64,000 nucleotides of DNA from Halomonas sp. (GTDB lineage Bacteria; Pseudomonadota; Gammaproteobacteria; Pseudomonadales; Halomonadaceae). A program made the translations under genes and the position numbers. The stretch spans positions 24,180 through 88,179 of the forward strand of contig NZ_REBQ01000139.1 of NCBI RefSeq assembly GCF_007692655.1, given 5' to 3'. Positions 63,969 to 64,000 of this stretch are shown here, piece after piece. Below the pieces are notes generated by a model. That model saw nothing but the letters and a program-made list of their open reading frames with translations, did no database searches and was not told the origin of the DNA. The first letter of the stretch is position 1, and every line of letters begins with the position of its first letter.

Positions 63969-64000
63969 GCTGAATCCTTAACGTGTTATCGAGCGGCTTT

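Overview
The window reads as a stretch of core chromosome from a moderately halophilic gammaproteobacterium, most likely Halomonas or a close relative in the Halomonadaceae. This is inferred from gene content, gene order and acidic proteins, not from a marker gene. Many blocks keep Pseudomonas-like order: ppsA/ppsR, nagZ-psrA-lexA, hda-purM-purN, and leuB-asd-fimV-truA-trpF-trpB-trpA-accD-folC-dedD-cvpA-purF-metZ. I see no prophage, insertion sequence, CRISPR array or integron. Coding density is high, and most gaps hold promoters, terminators or short repeats.

Layout. 1-10.6 kb: a truncated SARP-type ATPase regulator, miaE, acnB with its own promoter and terminator, rraA, a membrane-fused glycerophosphodiesterase, and ggt. 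10.8-19.9 kb: ppsA and its regulator ppsR (divergent), hpt, nagZ, an L,D-transpeptidase, psrA/lexA (divergent, with PsrA-type and LexA-type sites), an orphan CbiM-like permease and purU. 20-25.7 kb: an RNase J-like nuclease, molybdopterin genes (mobB, a moaC-moaD fusion, moaE) and uracil salvage (upp, uraA). 25.8-29.7 kb: ung, gpt, apt, a purine permease and ribE. 30-33.5 kb: metNIQ with a possible attenuator, msrC, and three identical tRNA-Val genes in perfect tandem. 33.8-43.5 kb: fumC, a phasin, hda, a PerM-type permease, purMN, dcd, mrp, an unknown membrane-anchored coiled-coil protein and cobA. 43.7-49.1 kb: a diguanylate cyclase, phhB-phhC, a MATE pump, yceI and cytochrome b561. 49.4-64 kb: the long minus-strand biosynthetic block from leuB to metZ.

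The main themes are purine and pyrimidine salvage and synthesis, methionine handling (metNIQ, msrC, metZ, asd), molybdenum cofactor assembly, gluconeogenesis control, RNA metabolism (rraA beside an RNase J homologue) and polyhydroxyalkanoate granules (phasin). I did not find an obviously new multi-gene system. The most unusual items are the regulator at the left edge, the MoaC-MoaD fusion, the possible attenuators before metN and uraA, the long hairpin between metQ and msrC, the REP-like element before asd, and the unknown coiled-coil protein. Start codons were chosen by eye from ribosome-binding sites and family N-termini.
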